Assembly (NCBI GenBank): GCA_902795355.1
Contig: CADBKZ010000003.1
Location: forward strand, 62,001 to 126,000
DNA: 64,000 nt
Direction of reading: 5' to 3'
From: an uncultured Ruminococcus sp.
GTDB taxonomy: Bacteria > Bacillota > Clostridia > Oscillospirales > CAG-272
In this document: positions 61,468 to 64,000 of the stretch, piece after piece
Numbering within the stretch: the first letter of the stretch is position 1
Layout of the letters: each line of letters starts with the position of its first letter
The notes under the pieces: generated by a model
The model's database searches: none
Told to the model about the DNA's origin: nothing
Seen by the model: only the letters and a program-made list of their open reading frames with translations
Position numbers and translations under genes: made by a program

Positions 61468-62865
61468 ATGGAAGAAAACGAGAAGTTCGACCTTGAAGAG
61501 CTGACGGAACTTTTTGATACCAAACAATATTCCGCGTTGATCCGGAAGATTGACGAACTCCCCCCTGTGGACGCCGCGGAATTTCTGGCGGTGCTCCCCG
61601 AGCATCGCGCCCCCGTGGTGTTCCGCATGCTGAAAAAGGACTCCGCGGCCGCGATTTTCGCGGAATTGGAGCCGGATCTGCAAACCAAGCTCGTCAGCTC
61701 GCTGACCGACCGCGAGGTGAACGACATTTTTGAAGAGCTCTATGTGGACGACGCGGTGGACATGCTGGAAGAAATGCCCGCAAACGTGGTCAAGCGGATC
61801 CTGAAAAACGCCACGCCCGAAACCCGCGCCGAGATCAACCGCTTCCTCTCCTACCCCGAGGACAGCGCGGGAAGCGTTATGACCAGCGAATTTATTGACC
61901 TGACCAAAAATCTGACCTGCGCCGAAGCGATTGAACACATCCGCAAAACCGGTATCGATAAGGAAACCGTTTATGTGGCGTATGTCACCAACGCCTCGCG
62001 CGTGTTGGAAGGCGTTGTCCCGCTCAAACAACTGCTCTTCTCCGAGCCGGATCAGATCATCGGCGACATCATGAACCCCAACGTGATCTACGCGCATACG
62101 CAGGACGACCAAGAAACGGTGGCAAACATGATTTCGCACTACGACCTGATCGCGCTTCCCATTGTGGATAAGGAAACACGGTTGGTCGGCATTGTGACGG
62201 TTGACGACGCTCTGGACGTTCTGGAAGCCGAGGCGACCGAGGACATTGAAAAAATGGCGGCGATTCTGCCGACCGACAAGCCGTATCTGAAAACGGGTGT
62301 GTTTGAAACGTGGAAAAAGCGCATTCCGTGGCTCCTGCTCCTGATGGTTTCCGCCACCTTTACCAGCACCATCATCACGCATTATGAAACCGCCATCGGC
62401 GCATACGCGATCCTGACCGCGTTCTTCCCCATGCTGATGGATACGGGCGGGAACGCGGGCGGGCAAACGTCCGTCACCATCATCCGCGGTCTCTCGCTCG
62501 GCGAAATTCACCTGCGCGACGTTCTGCGCGTGGTCTGGAAAGAACTGCGCGTTGCCATGCTCTGCGGCCTGACCATTGCCGCCGCCACGTTCTTAAAAGT
62601 GTTCTCCGTGGATTTCCATTTCAAGGCAAGATCCATGCTCGAAAGCGGCGCCATGCAAAACAACCTGCAAATTTGCCTGATCATTTGCATAACGGTGTTT
62701 TTTGCCATTGTGGTTGCCAAGCTCGTTGGCGCGTTGCTCCCCATTGGCGCGAAACGCCTCGGGTTTGACCCCGCCGTTATGGCAAGCCCGTTTATTACCA
62801 CCATTGTGGACGCCGTAACGCTGATGATCTATTTTGCCGTTGCCTCGCATATTCTTCATTTCTGA
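61468..62865 (+). CDS. mgtE: magnesium transporter MgtE
   Basis: The 465-residue protein has the N-terminal superhelical domain (residues about 1-130, with LPEHRAPVVFRML), two CBS domains (about 135-255), the plug helix, and five membrane helices with FPMLMDTGGNAGGQTSVTII (about residues 310-329) at the Mg2+ pore. The cytosolic part senses Mg2+ and closes the channel. Its last 10 bp overlap tail to tail with the convergent glycosyltransferase gene. Confidence 0.96.
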   Translation: MEENEKFDLEELTELFDTKQYSALIRKIDELPPVDAAEFLAVLPEHRAPVVFRMLKKDSAAAIFAELEPDLQTKLVSSLTDREVNDIFEELYVDDAVDMLEEMPANVVKRILKNATPETRAEINRFLSYPEDSAGSVMTSEFIDLTKNLTCAEAIEHIRKTGIDKETVYVAYVTNASRVLEGVVPLKQLLFSEPDQIIGDIMNPNVIYAHTQDDQETVANMISHYDLIALPIVDKETRLVGIVTVDDALDVLEAEATEDIEKMAAILPTDKPYLKTGVFETWKKRIPWLLLLMVSATFTSTIITHYETAIGAYAILTAFFPMLMDTGGNAGGQTSVTIIRGLSLGEIHLRDVLRVVWKELRVAMLCGLTIAAATFLKVFSVDFHFKARSMLESGAMQNNLQICLIICITVFFAIVVAKLVGALLPIGAKRLGFDPAVMASPFITTIVDAVTLMIYFAVASHILHF

Positions 62866-63974
62866 CCGCAAAGCTCCCGATACACCGCCGCCATCCGGTT
62901 TGCCATACCGGCGGCGGTGTATTTCTGTTCGTAACGTCGGCGCGCGTTTTCTCCCATGGCGTGCGCCAATTCGGGACGCAGAGCCAATCGGCAGAACGCC
63001 TCGGCAAGCGCGGGCGCGTTCCCCGCGGGCAGGCAATATCCCGCCCCGCTATGCCCGAGCATGGCGCGGTTCCCGCCGAAATCCGAAAGAACGGTGGGAA
63101 GCCCCGCGCTCATCCCCTCGCTAACGGCAAGGCAGGAAGTTTCGGTTCCCACCGAGCAGTTTACATGCACGCGCAAAAGACGATAAAACGGGGCCACGTC
63201 GGGCTGAAACCCCGTAAAGATTACGCGCCTTCCAAGCCCCGCCTCGGCGGCGAGGCGTTCCAACTCCAACCGTCGGCTCCCGTCCCCGATCAAGAGGAAC
63301 CGGAACGGAAATTCGGGCATGGCGTGGGTGGCCAACCGCGCGGCGCGCAAAAAAACATCATGCCCTTTGCAAGGCTCCAACCGCGCGCAAATCCCAATGC
63401 AGAAATCCGACGGCTGAATTCCGAGCCGAACGCGCCAAAGCGTTTTCTCTTCCTCGCTCACCGGCCGCACAGGCTCGCTCCCGTTGAGAATTACCGCAAT
63501 TTCGCGGTCGCGGATCCCGTCCCGCCGCAGGTCTTCCGCGGCGGCTTCCGCGGTTGCAACGGCGCGGTCGCAAAAAAATCGGTTCGCCATGCCGCGAACG
63601 GCGCGGATCGGGAGCGGCCGATTGGCGTTTGCCTCGGCAGGAAAACAGCAATGGCGCGTGTAAACCACCGTTCTGCCGCAAAGCCTGCCCGCCACGCGCG
63701 CGCTCACGGCGGCGTTGGCATGAACGATTTCCGCGTTCGTTTTCCGGATGGCTCCCGCCAATTCCCCAACCGATCGGAGAGAGACGCGGTCGCAGGGCGT
63801 TTCCAATTCGACCACGGGAACGCGCAACGCCAGCACGCGCTCCCGCAGCATGCTCCCGCGCGGCATGGCAACCGCGCTCTCCACGGCATTCCGGTCGAAA
63901 TGCCGCAACAGATTCAACAGCAGAACGCCCGCCCCGCCGATATTTTCATCGCTGATCACATGCAGAACCCGCAT
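62856..63974 (-). CDS. glycosyltransferase family 4
   Basis: ATG 63974 follows GGGGG by five bases and gives 372 residues; GTG 63980 is the alternative. The N-terminal Rossmann domain starts MRVLHVISDENIGGAGVLLL. The C-terminal domain has ICARLEPCKGHDVFLRAARL, FLLIGDGSRRLELERLA and the donor-binding region ETSCLAVSEGMSAGLPTVLS (E-x7-E). It transfers a sugar from a nucleotide donor, probably to a cell-surface glycan or lipid. It may begin an operon continuing to the right outside the window. Confidence 0.9.
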   Translation of the reverse strand: MRVLHVISDENIGGAGVLLLNLLRHFDRNAVESAVAMPRGSMLRERVLALRVPVVELETPCDRVSLRSVGELAGAIRKTNAEIVHANAAVSARVAGRLCGRTVVYTRHCCFPAEANANRPLPIRAVRGMANRFFCDRAVATAEAAAEDLRRDGIRDREIAVILNGSEPVRPVSEEEKTLWRVRLGIQPSDFCIGICARLEPCKGHDVFLRAARLATHAMPEFPFRFLLIGDGSRRLELERLAAEAGLGRRVIFTGFQPDVAPFYRLLRVHVNCSVGTETSCLAVSEGMSAGLPTVLSDFGGNRAMLGHSGAGYCLPAGNAPALAEAFCRLALRPELAHAMGENARRRYEQKYTAAGMANRMAAVYRELCGQK

Positions 63975-64000
63975 ATCCACCCCCGCGGCAAAAAAAGTCT

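Noticed and set aside
59386..62511. A 1041-codon open frame on the minus strand
   Set aside because: It lies opposite htpG, the phosphohexomutase and mgtE, crosses gene borders, and has the composition expected from antisense reading.

Overview
The window looks like the chromosome of an uncultured Gram-positive anaerobe of the Clostridia (Bacillota). The evidence is the S10-spc-alpha gene order with map/adk/infA inside it, many TTGACA-17-TATAAT promoters, an L10 leader, a TPP riboswitch over a ThiT-type ECF transporter, a T-box leader, Clostridia-type RNase P RNA, pyruvate-phosphate dikinase, methylglyoxal synthase and a Maff2/VirB4-type conjugation block. The exact family cannot be fixed from the sequence alone. 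The core genes are GC-rich. Several patches (about 23.9-31.2 kb, 41.5-42.2 kb, 45.9-46.4 kb) are visibly AT-richer and look acquired.

Layout. A GH172-type glycosidase fragment (1-848, minus) precedes a continuous minus-strand ribosomal superoperon (972-16970; rpsJ to rplQ) driven by a promoter at 17321-17349. Next, on the plus strand, come a membrane protein/HTH pair and rplJ-rplL with their attenuator. A minus-strand two-gene sugar/nucleoside operon follows, whose second gene is frameshifted. From 23.9 to 31.1 kb lies a scrambled accessory island: a headless serine recombinase fused to a VirB4 stub, a PIN-type toxin-antitoxin pair, a VirB6-like protein, Maff2-type membrane proteins, a three-part chimeric ORF, a complete tyrosine recombinase and a small ORF. 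Then come ppdK, pth-mfd-foldase lipoprotein, TPP riboswitch-thiT, rnpB, a YjbR protein, a membrane protein, a YerC regulator, a methyltransferase and hslO. A tRNA-Arg is followed by three 124-bp repeats that carry copies of its 3' end. Next are a GNAT protein, a PhnP-like hydrolase and the minus-strand block thrS, TIM-barrel isomerase, T-box, mgsA, TIGR01440 protein, YqhQ, SGNH hydrolase and ispE. Finally two AI-2E-type transporters, htpG, phosphoglucomutase and mgtE run forward, meeting a convergent glycosyltransferase at the right edge.

The most interesting locus is 29683-30790. A perfect 15-bp inverted repeat (29700-29714 and 29837-29851) flanks a 122-bp segment holding one strong-looking promoter, directly beside an intact tyrosine recombinase. 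In the orientation read here the promoter points away from the downstream gene, and the left repeat sits inside a 17-bp-stem terminator. Inversion would turn the promoter toward the gene and also take the terminator apart, so this is a candidate phase-variable switch of unusual design. The downstream gene is itself an in-frame fusion of a SLOG-like domain, the C-terminal half of a DegT/DnrJ sugar aminotransferase and the end of a Maff2 protein.
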